Source: Actinomycetes bacterium | GTDB taxonomy: Bacteria > Actinomycetota > Humimicrobiia > Humimicrobiales > Humimicrobiaceae | DNA: 43,390 bases | Assembly: GCA_022396035.1 (NCBI GenBank) | Contig: JAIOXO010000014.1 | Location: 1 to 43,390, forward strand | Reading direction: 5' to 3' | Shown: positions 33,361 through 41,619 of the stretch, piece by piece | Position numbering within the stretch: the first letter of the stretch is position 1 | Layout of the letters: every line of letters starts with the position of its first letter | Translations under genes and position numbers: made by a program | Notes under the pieces: generated by a model | Database searches by the model: none | Seen by the model: only the letters and a program-made list of their open reading frames with translations | What the model was told of the DNA's origin: nothing

Positions 33361-34227
33361 TTATTCTTTTACTCCGCCAGCAGTTAAGCCTTGTATAATA
33401 TATTTTTGGAAAAACAGTGCCAGTGCTATAGGTATTATGCTGGCCAAAACTCCTGCTGTAGCCATCATGCTAAAATCAGTAGTAAACTTACTCGAAAACT
33501 CACCCACCAATACCGGTAAAGTCTTGGAGGCCATGGTGGTTGTATATAATAAAGCAAAAAAGAATTCATTCCATGAAATTACAAAAATAAAGATTGCTGT
33601 AGAAGCAATACCGGGAGCACTTAAAGGCATCACTATTTTCCATAAACTTTTCAGCCTGGAACAGCCATCTATCTGGGCAGCCTCTTCCAGATCCACCGGT
33701 ATGCCATCAAAAAATTCTTTCATAAACCAGGTGGCCAGGGGAAGATTAAATGAGCAGTATACAAATACAAGGGTTCCTATATTATCTAATATCTGCAGCT
33801 TGGATAGTAAAATATATAAAGGAATAGCTAACGATATTGGCGGTAACATATAAGATAGCATCATTATAGTAAAGGTTAACCGCATTCCCCTGGACCTGAG
33901 CCTGGAAAATGAATAAGCGGCCATAGATCCAAATCCGATGCTTATAAGTGTAGCAAAAACACTTACCAGAAAACTGTTGAATGCAGTACCTTTAAATTCT
34001 CTGGCTGCTCTTGTGGCCATAGAACCACCCAATATTATTTTTTTATAGCCATCCAGATTAATTTTTTCAGGGATCCAGCCCAAAGGTTTCTCTAAAAGAT
34101 CCGCCCTGGTAGATATGCTGGAAATAACCATCCAGGCAAATGGCGCTAATACCCATAAAACTATAATTGCTATTAATACATACAATAATATTCTAAATCC
34201 GATATATCTTGCTTTTAAATTTGTCAC
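33361..34227 (-). CDS. ABC transporter permease, MalG type (system 1)
   Basis: The 288-residue inner-membrane permease of a carbohydrate-type (CUT1) importer has six predicted helices. The EAA loop reads EEAAQIDGCSRLKSLWKIVMP, the site where the ATPase docks. It ends with the MalG-like FQKYIIQGLTAGGVKE. The start is a GTG with GAGGG upstream. It follows the MalF-type gene by 53 bases and precedes the second UroD-like gene. No ATPase gene lies in the window, so a shared MsmX/MsiK-type ATPase elsewhere is expected. A decayed copy of its 3-prime end lies at 37014-37086. Confidence 0.93.
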   Translation of the reverse strand: MTNLKARYIGFRILLYVLIAIIVLWVLAPFAWMVISSISTRADLLEKPLGWIPEKINLDGYKKIILGGSMATRAAREFKGTAFNSFLVSVFATLISIGFGSMAAYSFSRLRSRGMRLTFTIMMLSYMLPPISLAIPLYILLSKLQILDNIGTLVFVYCSFNLPLATWFMKEFFDGIPVDLEEAAQIDGCSRLKSLWKIVMPLSAPGIASTAIFIFVISWNEFFFALLYTTTMASKTLPVLVGEFSSKFTTDFSMMATAGVLASIIPIALALFFQKYIIQGLTAGGVKE

Positions 34228-34280
34228 TTAACCCTCTTCTTACTCTTTGTTTATTAATAAATTTAACATTCTAGGGTTCT

Positions 34281-35177
34281 CTAGCTTACCGAACTTAATA
34301 TATTTCTTCTTATAAAAATAACTGCCAGTATCGCAGTTAGTATAGTCACTATATAAGCTATAGCTGAACCATAACCAAAATTTAAGAATTTAAAAGTTTG
34401 TTGATATATATAGTAATTAACCAGCGTCGTACCAGCCTGAGGACCGCCTTTGGTTATTATATATATAAGTTCAAATTCTCTAATCGCCCAGACCGCCTTG
34501 ATTATAAAAGTGGTTACTAAGACTGGTACTACCAATGGCAAAGTAACCCACCTGAACTTTGAAAAAGGAGATGCCCCATCGATGCTTGCCGCTTCATAAA
34601 GCTGTGAAGGTATAGTCTGAAAGAATGCAAGCACCATTATAATTACTACCGGAGTTTCCTTCCACACATTAGCCAGCATTATCAGATTAAGAGCTATGAA
34701 GGGATTCTGAAGCCAGACCTGATATGAGTCTATAATATGTAACTGGTGTAAAAAAGCATTAAGTGCACCGTAATTAGCATTAAAAATCCATTTCCACATA
34801 ACACCATTTACTACTCCGGGGATGACCCATGGCAACAAAACCAATCCCCTCAATACTGTTCTTCCTTTAAACTTCTGATTAAGAACCAGACTTATAAGTA
34901 TTCCTATTACAATTTCTGCAGATACAGTACCCATCACAAAATAAATAGTTCTCCACATTGACCCCCAGAAGTACTTATCTTTTAGTACTTCCAGGTAATT
35001 TTTCAAACCAATAAATTGCTGGGCATTAGGTTTATATAACACCAGGTCAGTAAAGCTTACATATAAAGAATATGCTATGGGAATTATCAAAACCAACAAT
35101 ATGATTATAGAAGCAGGTAGAATCAATGCATAGAAAAATGTTTTTTTGGAAGCAAATGTCGAAATTCTGTTTCCCAA
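34281..35177 (-). CDS. ABC transporter permease, MalF type (system 1)
   Basis: The 298-residue permease has six helices, an N-terminal FFYALILPASIIILLVLIIP helix, and the EAA loop YEAASIDGASPFSKFRWVTLP. It is the partner of the MalG-type permease. The start is a TTG with AAGGAG about eight bases upstream. It is separated from the binding-protein gene by a 110-bp spacer with a very stable hairpin, which may lower permease relative to binding-protein expression. The substrate is not predictable from the permease. Confidence 0.93.
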   Translation of the reverse strand: MGNRISTFASKKTFFYALILPASIIILLVLIIPIAYSLYVSFTDLVLYKPNAQQFIGLKNYLEVLKDKYFWGSMWRTIYFVMGTVSAEIVIGILISLVLNQKFKGRTVLRGLVLLPWVIPGVVNGVMWKWIFNANYGALNAFLHQLHIIDSYQVWLQNPFIALNLIMLANVWKETPVVIIMVLAFFQTIPSQLYEAASIDGASPFSKFRWVTLPLVVPVLVTTFIIKAVWAIREFELIYIITKGGPQAGTTLVNYYIYQQTFKFLNFGYGSAIAYIVTILTAILAVIFIRRNILSSVS

Positions 35178-35246
35178 CCCGTACTCCTTGTACTCTTTAT
35201 ATAAACAATTATAAACTATATATTTGTAAATATAGAATTATTTTTT

Positions 35247-35272
35247 GTAGGCCAGCGGGTTAGCTGGCCTAC
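35247..35272 (-). promoter_or_regulatory. Intercistronic hairpin between binding protein and permease genes (system 1)
   Basis: GTAGGCCAGC and GCTGGCCTAC form a perfect 10-bp GC-rich stem with a 6-base loop, 15 bases past the binding-protein stop codon. Downstream on the minus strand the sequence is A-rich, not a T-run. It therefore looks like an mRNA-stabilising or partial-termination element, as known between malE and malF, rather than a full terminator. Confidence 0.7.
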
Positions 35273-35287
35273 ATTCTTTTCGCCTAA

Positions 35288-36682
35288 TTATTGTAGGTTA
35301 CCCTGTATTTCCGCGTTCAAGTCTTCTAATGCCTGCTCTGTAGTTTTCTCATCAGTAAGCACAGATTGTACCTGAATTTCTACAGAATTAACCCATTCTC
35401 CTACCCAGTCAATTCTTGGATATGCCCTTGCATAGGGAAGAACATCCTGAAGGTTGGACCAGTAAGGATATATTTCAGTAAGCTCTTCATCTCCAAAACT
35501 TTCTGTCCACACTGGCAATGATCCTATCTCTAAGCTTCTTTCCTTATCTTTTTCCTTGCCGGTTATGAACTTTATATACTCCCAAGCAGCTTCTTTGTTC
35601 TGTGAAGTCTTAGGTATGGCAAGAGCTTCTGGTAAGGACATGGTTGCCTGGGTTTCCTCAGTTTTTCCTAAAACCCAGGAAGCAACTTCAACTTGTCCTA
35701 CTATTGCCGAGCTGTCCGGGTTATTAGACTCGCTTACCAGTCCTGGCCATGCCTGTGGGAAAAATGCTGTTCTGCCTGATATAAATACATTCATTGAGTC
35801 TTCCTGAACATAGGTCAGTGAGGCAGGATCAGCAATTTCATCTACATTTAATATATTGTACATGTAGTCTAGCCCCTCAGCAACAGCTGGGTCTTCAAGA
35901 AAGGTAGGATTTCCTTCTTCATTAAAGAAATTACCGCCATGAGCCCAAACGTTACCATGAGTTGCATTAGAAAGATGCATTCCTCTTGACCAGAAGCCGG
36001 CAATCCCATATTCTGCAAGTCCTGCATCCATTATAGTTTTAGATTGCTCTATCATCTCATCAAAAGTTCTTGGCGGTTCAGCTATTCCTGCATCATCTAA
36101 CATTTGCCTGTTGTATATGAAAAATCTAATGTCATGGTTCCAGGGGATACCATAAAGATCATCCTGTACAGAGAATATGCCTACTGCTCCTTCGGCCAAA
36201 CCGGAAATCCATTCTTCTGAGGCATATTCATTTAAGGGAACTACCCAATCAGCATTTACAAATTGGGTAACCCAGGAATTATCTAGTTCAATGACATCAT
36301 AGGCAGAACCACTCGCAGCCATTTCGGGTATTACCTTATCTTTTACTCTATCCCATTCTGCTTGAATTAATTCTACCTCAATTCCGGTTAATTCTGTAAA
36401 TTCCCTGGTCTGTTGCTCAAATATCCCCACAGTATCCATCTCATGTTTGGGAAATATGACTGTAATTTGCGTACCAGCCAGATCGCTGGCAGGTTCTTCT
36501 TCTGCAGGTTCTCCCGCAGGTTCTTCTGCTGGTTCTTCGCCTGCAGGCTCTTCAGCCGGGGCCTCTTCAGCAGATTCTTCGGCAGGAGTAACTTCCTGGG
36601 CGCAACCGGCAAAAACGGTTACTACCATTGCTACTGCCACTATTAATGCGATTATTGTGCTCAATTTTCTAAATATTGACAT
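35288..36682 (-). CDS. Carbohydrate-type ABC substrate-binding lipoprotein (system 1)
   Basis: The 464-residue protein has a signal peptide with lipobox (VFAGC, Cys27), an Ala/Glu/Pro/Gly linker (about residues 30-68), and a family-1 extracellular solute-binding domain (MalE-like). The domain opens TQITVIFPKHEMD and contains AAWEYIKFITG. The ATG has AGAGGAGG upstream. It leads the operon binding protein - MalF - MalG - UroD-like - UroD-like. The bound compound is unknown. The linker probably spaces the domain from the membrane. Confidence 0.93.
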   Translation of the reverse strand: MSIFRKLSTIIALIVAVAMVVTVFAGCAQEVTPAEESAEEAPAEEPAGEEPAEEPAGEPAEEEPASDLAGTQITVIFPKHEMDTVGIFEQQTREFTELTGIEVELIQAEWDRVKDKVIPEMAASGSAYDVIELDNSWVTQFVNADWVVPLNEYASEEWISGLAEGAVGIFSVQDDLYGIPWNHDIRFFIYNRQMLDDAGIAEPPRTFDEMIEQSKTIMDAGLAEYGIAGFWSRGMHLSNATHGNVWAHGGNFFNEEGNPTFLEDPAVAEGLDYMYNILNVDEIADPASLTYVQEDSMNVFISGRTAFFPQAWPGLVSESNNPDSSAIVGQVEVASWVLGKTEETQATMSLPEALAIPKTSQNKEAAWEYIKFITGKEKDKERSLEIGSLPVWTESFGDEELTEIYPYWSNLQDVLPYARAYPRIDWVGEWVNSVEIQVQSVLTDEKTTEQALEDLNAEIQGNLQ

Positions 36683-36753
36683 TTATCCTCCTCTAAGTAA
36701 TTAAATTCGATACAATATTATTTTATTTTTTTATAGGAACCTCCTTTCTGATA

Positions 36754-36984
36754 TGAATCCCCCCGATCCTGGACACCAAGCTAACTTATCAGAACCAGCT
36801 GATAGGACTCATTTCCTTTTATATTTTTATTATTTATATTTTCAAATTCCTCCGGAGGCATATACCCCATTGAAGAATGCAACCTCTTTCTATTGTAGAC
36901 TTCTTCAATAAAATAGGGAGTCCTTTCAAGGACCTCTGTGTATGTCTCGTATTCAAACATATAGATCTCTCCAACTTTTAATCC
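36754..36984 (-). pseudogene. IS3-family transposase (OrfB) C-terminal remnant
   Basis: A 67-codon open stretch encodes the last part of an IS3-type integrase-core transposase: FIEEVYNRKRLHSSMGYMPP followed by EEFENI, ending at a TAG at 36781. The upstream part, including the DDE catalytic residues, is gone. Just past the stop is a terminal-repeat-like end (36754-36775, TGAATCCCCC...GGACA) with the 5-prime TG expected of IS3 elements. The other end is not found. The remnant lies between system 1 and the isomerase-like gene and marks an old insertion or deletion. Confidence 0.8.
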
Positions 36985-37013
36985 TTACCTGTCCAAACTT
37001 ATGCTGCGCCAGT

Positions 37014-37086
37014 TATTCAATTCAGATGCCTTATTCCTATATTCCACCACCAATGAGACCCGATAATGATATATTTGTGACTAAAG
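37014..37086 (-). pseudogene. Degenerate copy of a MalG-type permease 3-prime end
   Basis: This stretch aligns over roughly 70 bases with 33343-33412, the end of the system 1 MalG gene and the start of the next gene. It shares TATTCAATT-AGATGCCTTATTC and further matches through the permease C-terminus. Translated on the minus strand it gives ISLSGLIGGGI then a stop, a decayed version of YIIQGLTAGGVKE. It adjoins the IS3 remnant, so a second permease/UroD-like junction once lay here. The bases 36985-37013 between the two remnants hold nothing recognisable, nor does 36683-36753 apart from the binding-protein leader. Confidence 0.6.
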
Positions 37087-38469
37087 TTAAGGTAAAATTA
37101 CTTTGATACCCATCATCCCGCAAAAATCGATTAGGGATTTGTACATTTCCTGGCCATAGCCGAGACATGCATACTCATTTTTCCAATTCTCCAGCAGACT
37201 CTCTATATCGCCTTCCACCTTTATAAAAGCATGCGGCCATGACGGTATTCCGCATTCCTTCCTTCTCTTTTCTATTTCATCAGCCGGTGGTTCAAAAATA
37301 GAGCATTTTACGATAACCATCTCAAATTTGCCATTATTTCTGCCAAGTCTTGCCAGCACTCCCTGTCCGGGCTTACATACAAGACTAACCGATAAGCCTC
37401 CAGCCTTGCCTTCGGTGGGTACACCATGCTCGGCAAATTTAGCTTCTCCTACACTACCCGCAAGCGATGGGGGTATAGCTCCATCCCCTATTATCTTTAT
37501 TTCATTATTGTCCTTATCTATATGCTGCAGGTCCCCATAGTATACTCTCTCCCTGCTTAGCTTGGTTAGAAGCACCACGGTCATAAGCGTATTGAAATCT
37601 GACAGCGTGGACGTAGGTATACCATCTTCAAGCATCATGCTTTGAGCAAAACAAGTGGCAGCATAGTCATCTGCCATACCGGGAAATGACTGAATGGTAT
37701 AAAAATCAAAGCCCTCTTTCTTAAGTATTTCTTTGAGGGCAAGATACAGCCGGATTGACCTTTGAGCAACTTCATCCAGCTCTGGAACTTCTCCAAAGAA
37801 TTCTTTAAGCCTGGGTAAAAATTCTGAGATTTGACTATCACTAATGCTTTTTGCTAATTCTATCAGCTGGGTTGTATCCCTTGAATCGATATCTACTCCA
37901 AAAACCCGCATCCATTGCGAAGGATCTGCCACCCCGCATGTTTGACCCATTCCTCTTCCTCCAAAAACACCGGCAGTAGTCATATTCAGATAATTTTTCA
38001 AGCCGGCTGCTTTACAGTAGCTTATTATGGTGTCAATATCTTTCTTACTATCTGAAGAGCCATAAACAAATTTATGCTTTAATCCAATCTCCTTTAAGGC
38101 CGCACTCATAACCAGGCCCCCTACAGGTCTCCATCCCTGTGAACCAGGATGGGTCCAGATAAGTATTTCCTTTCCTGAATTTACATAATCCCTTACTGCT
38201 GCAATCAGATTTGCAGCCCAGACCCAAGTTCCGGAAAAAAGTATTACACAGTCAATAGTTTCATCATTCTTCATCTTCCTGAATGCTTCCCTGGCTTCCT
38301 TTTTGGTAGCTATAATGGTATCATAATCAACTATTTCCATGCCCTCTTTTTTAAGTGAATCTTTTGAGTTATTGATAATTTCTTCATCAATAAATTCCGT
38401 GCCCATTGGATCCTTTAGGCCATCCTTGTGAACACCATAGACAATGAATCCTACTTTTGGTTTTAACAT
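37087..38469 (-). CDS. L-fucose/L-arabinose isomerase-family protein
   Basis: The 460-residue protein resembles the L-fucose/L-arabinose isomerase superfamily, which interconverts aldoses and ketoses using a divalent metal. Visible blocks are PKVGFIVYGVHKDG, VILFSGTWVWAANLIAA, the GVFGGRGMGQTCGVADPSQW region, QSFPGMADDYAATCFAQS and GDGAIPPSLAG. The ATG has GAGGGG upstream. It lies downstream of transporter system 2, separated by the IS1595 element, and the ancestral operon may have been continuous. Many such distant homologues have unproven substrates (fucose, rhamnose-like or sulfo-sugars), so none is assigned. Confidence 0.8.
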   Translation of the reverse strand: MLKPKVGFIVYGVHKDGLKDPMGTEFIDEEIINNSKDSLKKEGMEIVDYDTIIATKKEAREAFRKMKNDETIDCVILFSGTWVWAANLIAAVRDYVNSGKEILIWTHPGSQGWRPVGGLVMSAALKEIGLKHKFVYGSSDSKKDIDTIISYCKAAGLKNYLNMTTAGVFGGRGMGQTCGVADPSQWMRVFGVDIDSRDTTQLIELAKSISDSQISEFLPRLKEFFGEVPELDEVAQRSIRLYLALKEILKKEGFDFYTIQSFPGMADDYAATCFAQSMMLEDGIPTSTLSDFNTLMTVVLLTKLSRERVYYGDLQHIDKDNNEIKIIGDGAIPPSLAGSVGEAKFAEHGVPTEGKAGGLSVSLVCKPGQGVLARLGRNNGKFEMVIVKCSIFEPPADEIEKRRKECGIPSWPHAFIKVEGDIESLLENWKNEYACLGYGQEMYKSLIDFCGMMGIKVILP

Positions 38470-38497
38470 TAGCTACCCCTCTCTAAAATATTAATTT

Positions 38498-38516
38498 AGA
38501 ATAGAAAAACTATTCT
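38498..38516 (-). promoter_or_regulatory. Perfect inverted repeat in leader of the isomerase-like gene
   Basis: AGAATAG and CTATTCT (7-bp arms, 5-base A/T loop) lie about 30 bases before the start codon and would form a short RNA hairpin just upstream of the ribosome binding site. It may alternatively be an operator. Confidence 0.4.
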
Positions 38517-38579
38517 CAAGCCAACTAATTTATGGCATCTACATTTATATATATATCTTACTTGTTAACATATTATCAT

Positions 38580-38589
38580 AACCATGGTT
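38580..38589. promoter_or_regulatory. Operator-like palindrome upstream of the isomerase-like gene
   Basis: AACCATGGTT is a perfect 10-bp palindrome about 110 bp upstream of the start. On the minus strand it lies between two near-repeats, AATATGTAAAC and AATATGTTAAC. Sugar operons often carry such sites for LacI-type regulators, but the class here is a guess. The rest of 38470-38713 is AT-rich with no gene seen. Confidence 0.3.
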
Positions 38590-38713
38590 TACATATTACG
38601 TTATATGGAAACCAAACAATCTTATTCAGAACTAAATTATGTCCAAGTTTAATACTTCTAAAATGAAAGTAATAATATTTACCTTCCTGGGTTACCATCT
38701 GAAATTATTTTTT

Positions 38714-39725
38714 TGGGCTATGCACTTGATTCAAGTACCCACTACATATAGTAGTATAAAAACCCATAATCTCATCCTTAAAAATCTTTTCCCGGTAAAG
38801 GATCAAGGGCAACAGCCTGTTGTACAAGACGGAAAAAGAGCTTGCCCCGGGATTTAGATGTTCTCCGGTTAAAACGGAACGTAAATTCATCGAGATAATA
38901 GTCAAGGTGAGAAGTTTGCACTGCTCCCTGGTGAGTCCCCAGAAGCCAGCGCTTTAGCAAACTTGCTACCCTATTGCACCTGGGCAGCAGATTTTCCCCT
39001 ACCTCAGCCTCTTTGCGGACTATTTCATGGACATAGCCTGCTGTATTCAGCCCCCTATACCCATTCCATCCATCTGTATATACAAAGCTTCCCGGCTCTA
39101 CAGCTTTGTCTATAGCCTCCTCCAAACTCTCTCCGGATGCATCGGGCACCCTCTGAAGCCTGATTCTTCCTATTCTGGGTCCGTCAATTTGTGCAATAAT
39201 TACCACCAGTGCTTTTCTGCCGGCACCCCGGCCACGTTTGCCCTTTCTTTGTCCACCGATATAGGTTTCATCCACTTCCACTACACCGGATAATCTATCA
39301 CGGCCAGGCCTTACCATGGCACGGCGCAGTTTATGAAGCCACTTCCAGGCAGTCCGGTAACTTCCAAGTTCTAAAGCACGCTGCAAGCCCAGTGCACTAA
39401 CCCCCTGTTTCTGGTTGGTAGCATACCACATCGCCCTAAACCACAGCAGCAGCGGCTTCTTGGTATCTTGAAATATTGTCCCTGCTGTTAATGCAGTCTG
39501 ATGGCCGCAGTTTGCACAGTGATACAATTTATTGCCGGTCAACCAGGCTTTTTCTCCCTGGCAGCTGGGACATTTAAACCCATCAGGCCAGCGGACCTTA
39601 AATAGGTACTCCCTGCAAGCATCTTCGGTTGCAAATTTTTTCTCAAACTCCATAATTGTCCGTGGAAAATCTTCCATGAGCCATATACTATATGTTGTAC
39701 CTACTTGAGTCAAGTGCATAGCCCA
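38714..39725 (-). mobile_element. Intact IS1595-family insertion sequence
   Basis: The 1012-bp element has imperfect terminal inverted repeats of about 40 bp (38714-38753 and 39686-39725). They share TGGGCTATGCACTTGA, then one mismatch and TCAAGTA, and later ACATATAGTA. The same 10 bases, ATTATTTTTT, flank both sides (38704-38713 and 39726-39735) as a target duplication. It contains a single full-length transposase gene. It inserted 25 bp after the stop of the system 2 MalG gene. The intact repeats and duplication suggest a fairly recent insertion. Confidence 0.9.
38778..39677 (-). CDS. IS1595-family (ISXO2-like) transposase
   Basis: The transposase of about 299 residues starts MEDFPRTIMEFEKKF. 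It has an N-terminal zinc ribbon (KCPSCQGEK...HCANCG) and a DDE/DDN-type core with VVEVDETYIGG, VYTDGWNGY and LKRWLLGTHQG, and ends with the family-typical YLDEFTFRFNRRTS. A longer reading frame reaches into the terminal repeat, so the internal ATG at 39677 is the better start. No frameshift or internal stop is seen, so it is probably functional. Confidence 0.93.
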   Translation of the reverse strand: MEDFPRTIMEFEKKFATEDACREYLFKVRWPDGFKCPSCQGEKAWLTGNKLYHCANCGHQTALTAGTIFQDTKKPLLLWFRAMWYATNQKQGVSALGLQRALELGSYRTAWKWLHKLRRAMVRPGRDRLSGVVEVDETYIGGQRKGKRGRGAGRKALVVIIAQIDGPRIGRIRLQRVPDASGESLEEAIDKAVEPGSFVYTDGWNGYRGLNTAGYVHEIVRKEAEVGENLLPRCNRVASLLKRWLLGTHQGAVQTSHLDYYLDEFTFRFNRRTSKSRGKLFFRLVQQAVALDPLPGKDF

Positions 39726-39750
39726 ATTATTTTTTATCAGTTTTTTGACA

Positions 39751-40602
39751 CTATTCTTTTACCGCTCCTGCTGTAAGCCCCTTAATTATGTAACGCTGGA
39801 ATATCAGAACAAAAAGTACAGGGAAAATAATTGCCAGAATAGCTGAAGCAGTAATATTGCCATATTCTATCTGGTATTTAGTGACAAACTGTGCCAGTGC
39901 CAATGGTAGGGTCTGCGTCCTCTCAACATTAACCAAAGCCATTGCACCCATAAACTCACCCATGGAAAAAACAAAACATATGACTCCTGCTGAAACAATT
40001 CCGGGTAAGGAGAGCGGTACGATTACTCTCATAAGCGCTCCAACCTTAGATGCTCCATCTATTCGTGCTGAATCTTCAAGGTCCCTGGGAATTGTCTTAA
40101 AATAACTGTATAATATCCAGGTTACTATAGGCAATAGCCAGGATATTTGAAGAATTATCAGACCTTGAAGTGTATTGGTAAGCCTGAGTTGTTTAAATAT
40201 CAAATAAAAAGGTATAAGGAGGGCAACCGGCGGCAACATTTCTACAAATATAAGTGCAATAAACATAATATTTGACCCTTTGAACTTCAACCTGGCGAAA
40301 GCATATGCAGCAAAAATCCCGAATATAATACAGGCACCGGTAGTGACTATAGCTACTATCAAACTATTTTTCAATGCTATGGCAATATTTACCCTCCCCC
40401 CGCCAAGAACACTGATGAAATTTTGCAAGGTTATATTTCTAGGTATAAAATTCGGAGTTGGCAGATAAAGCTGCCCCGAGGGTTGAATGCTGGTCGCTAA
40501 AATCCAGTAAAAGGGAAACAAAAAGAAAATCATAACTGCTATAACAGCAAGATAGAGCATTAATCTTTTTAATCTTTTGACGTTTACCCATCTTTTTTTC
40601 AT
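39751..40602 (-). CDS. ABC transporter permease, MalG type (system 2)
   Basis: The permease of about 283 residues has six helices, the EAA loop EDSARIDGASKVGALMRVIVP and the C-terminal FQRYIIKGLTAGAVKE, both MalG-like. I take the ATG at 40602, one base after the MalF stop with GAGG upstream; a GTG five codons earlier would overlap the previous gene. It is paired with the MalF-type gene. The IS element lies directly downstream. No ATPase gene accompanies it. Confidence 0.92.
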   Translation of the reverse strand: MKKRWVNVKRLKRLMLYLAVIAVMIFFLFPFYWILATSIQPSGQLYLPTPNFIPRNITLQNFISVLGGGRVNIAIALKNSLIVAIVTTGACIIFGIFAAYAFARLKFKGSNIMFIALIFVEMLPPVALLIPFYLIFKQLRLTNTLQGLIILQISWLLPIVTWILYSYFKTIPRDLEDSARIDGASKVGALMRVIVPLSLPGIVSAGVICFVFSMGEFMGAMALVNVERTQTLPLALAQFVTKYQIEYGNITASAILAIIFPVLFVLIFQRYIIKGLTAGAVKE

Positions 40603-40603
40603 C

Positions 40604-41515
40604 TTATTGTGCCTCACCGGTCCTTCTTAAAATAATTACATAAACAACGGTTATAGTCATGGATATGGATAGGATTATATATGATATTGCTGATGCGTAT
40701 GATAGATGATAGAACTTGAAGGCATTATACCAGTCAAATAAAGTTGCATTAGTAGTTATATTTCCTGGTCCACCTCTGGTAAGCACAAAAAATAGGTCAA
40801 AAGCATTAATAGCAAAAATTGTCCCTAGAATGGTTGAAATAAAGATTGGGAACTTTACCATAGGTAAGGTTATATAGAAAAAATTCTTTATAGCTCCGCC
40901 CCCATCTATTCGTGCAGCTTCATAAATGTCATCAGGAATTGTCTGTAGGCCTGCAAGTATAATAATTACAAAAAAAGGAGTACCTTGCCAGACATCTGCC
41001 AGGATAACACAGGGCATGGCAAAAGTCCGGGTGGACAGAAAAGGAATATATGATTCTATTATACCAACTTTATCCAGGAGGAAGTTGATAACTCCGACCT
41101 TTGAATGCAGCATCCATTTCCACATAAGTCCAACCACTATAAAAGGTGTGGCCCAGGGAATTATTATTAAAGCTCTAGCCAAACTTCTTCCAACGAAATT
41201 TTCTTTCAACATCAATGCTATAAGTATTCCCAGTATAAGTTTTACAAGAACTGCAAAAAAAACAAATGTGGCGGAAACTTTTAAAGAATTAATAAAGGCT
41301 GAATCAGTAAACGCTCTAACATATTGAAAAATCCCAACGAAATTATAATCATGTATGTTGGCGAATTTTACATCACCAAAACTCATAACAAATGAATATA
41401 TAAGCGGATACAAAACAACACCTACGACCAGTATCAGAGTTGGAATAACAAGAACCGCTACTAACTTTCTATTGCTATGTTCAAAATTGAATAGTTTTAA
41501 AAAAAACCTTTTCAC
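40604..41515 (-). CDS. ABC transporter permease, MalF type (system 2)
   Basis: The 303-residue permease has six predicted helices and the EAA loop YEAARIDGGGAIKNFFYITLP. The start is a GTG with CAGGAG about ten bases upstream. It is preceded by a 104-bp spacer with a 16-bp perfect hairpin that parallels system 1. It is diverged from the system 1 MalF, so the two systems are probably old paralogues or separate acquisitions rather than a recent duplication. Confidence 0.93.
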   Translation of the reverse strand: MKRFFLKLFNFEHSNRKLVAVLVIPTLILVVGVVLYPLIYSFVMSFGDVKFANIHDYNFVGIFQYVRAFTDSAFINSLKVSATFVFFAVLVKLILGILIALMLKENFVGRSLARALIIIPWATPFIVVGLMWKWMLHSKVGVINFLLDKVGIIESYIPFLSTRTFAMPCVILADVWQGTPFFVIIILAGLQTIPDDIYEAARIDGGGAIKNFFYITLPMVKFPIFISTILGTIFAINAFDLFFVLTRGGPGNITTNATLFDWYNAFKFYHLSYASAISYIILSISMTITVVYVIILRRTGEAQ

Positions 41516-41553
41516 TGTATTAAACTCCTGCCCATATATTACAGTTTATTTAA

Positions 41554-41588
41554 GTTGGTACCTTCTTAAGACTTAAGAAGGTACCAAC
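41554..41588 (-). promoter_or_regulatory. Intercistronic 16-bp hairpin between binding protein and permease genes (system 2)
   Basis: GTTGGTACCTTCTTAA and TTAAGAAGGTACCAAC form a perfect 16-bp stem with a 3-base loop, 31 bases after the binding-protein stop. The minus-strand sequence that follows (TTAAATAAACTG) is not a T-run. As in system 1, mRNA 3-prime protection or partial termination is the likely role. Confidence 0.75.
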
Positions 41589-41619
41589 CCGTGGCTTAAA
41601 GTACTAATTTTTTGTTAAA

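Noticed and set aside
35178-35246. A second promoter for the system 1 permeases
   Set aside because: The spacer is AT-rich and offers many weak -10-like hexamers, but none has a credible -35 at 16-18 bp.
36447-36704. Plus-strand open frame rich in Ala, Gly and Ser opposite the system 1 lipoprotein linker
   Set aside because: It is the mirror of the Ala/Glu/Pro repeat coding DNA on the other strand; no ribosome binding site, and the minus-strand gene is clear.
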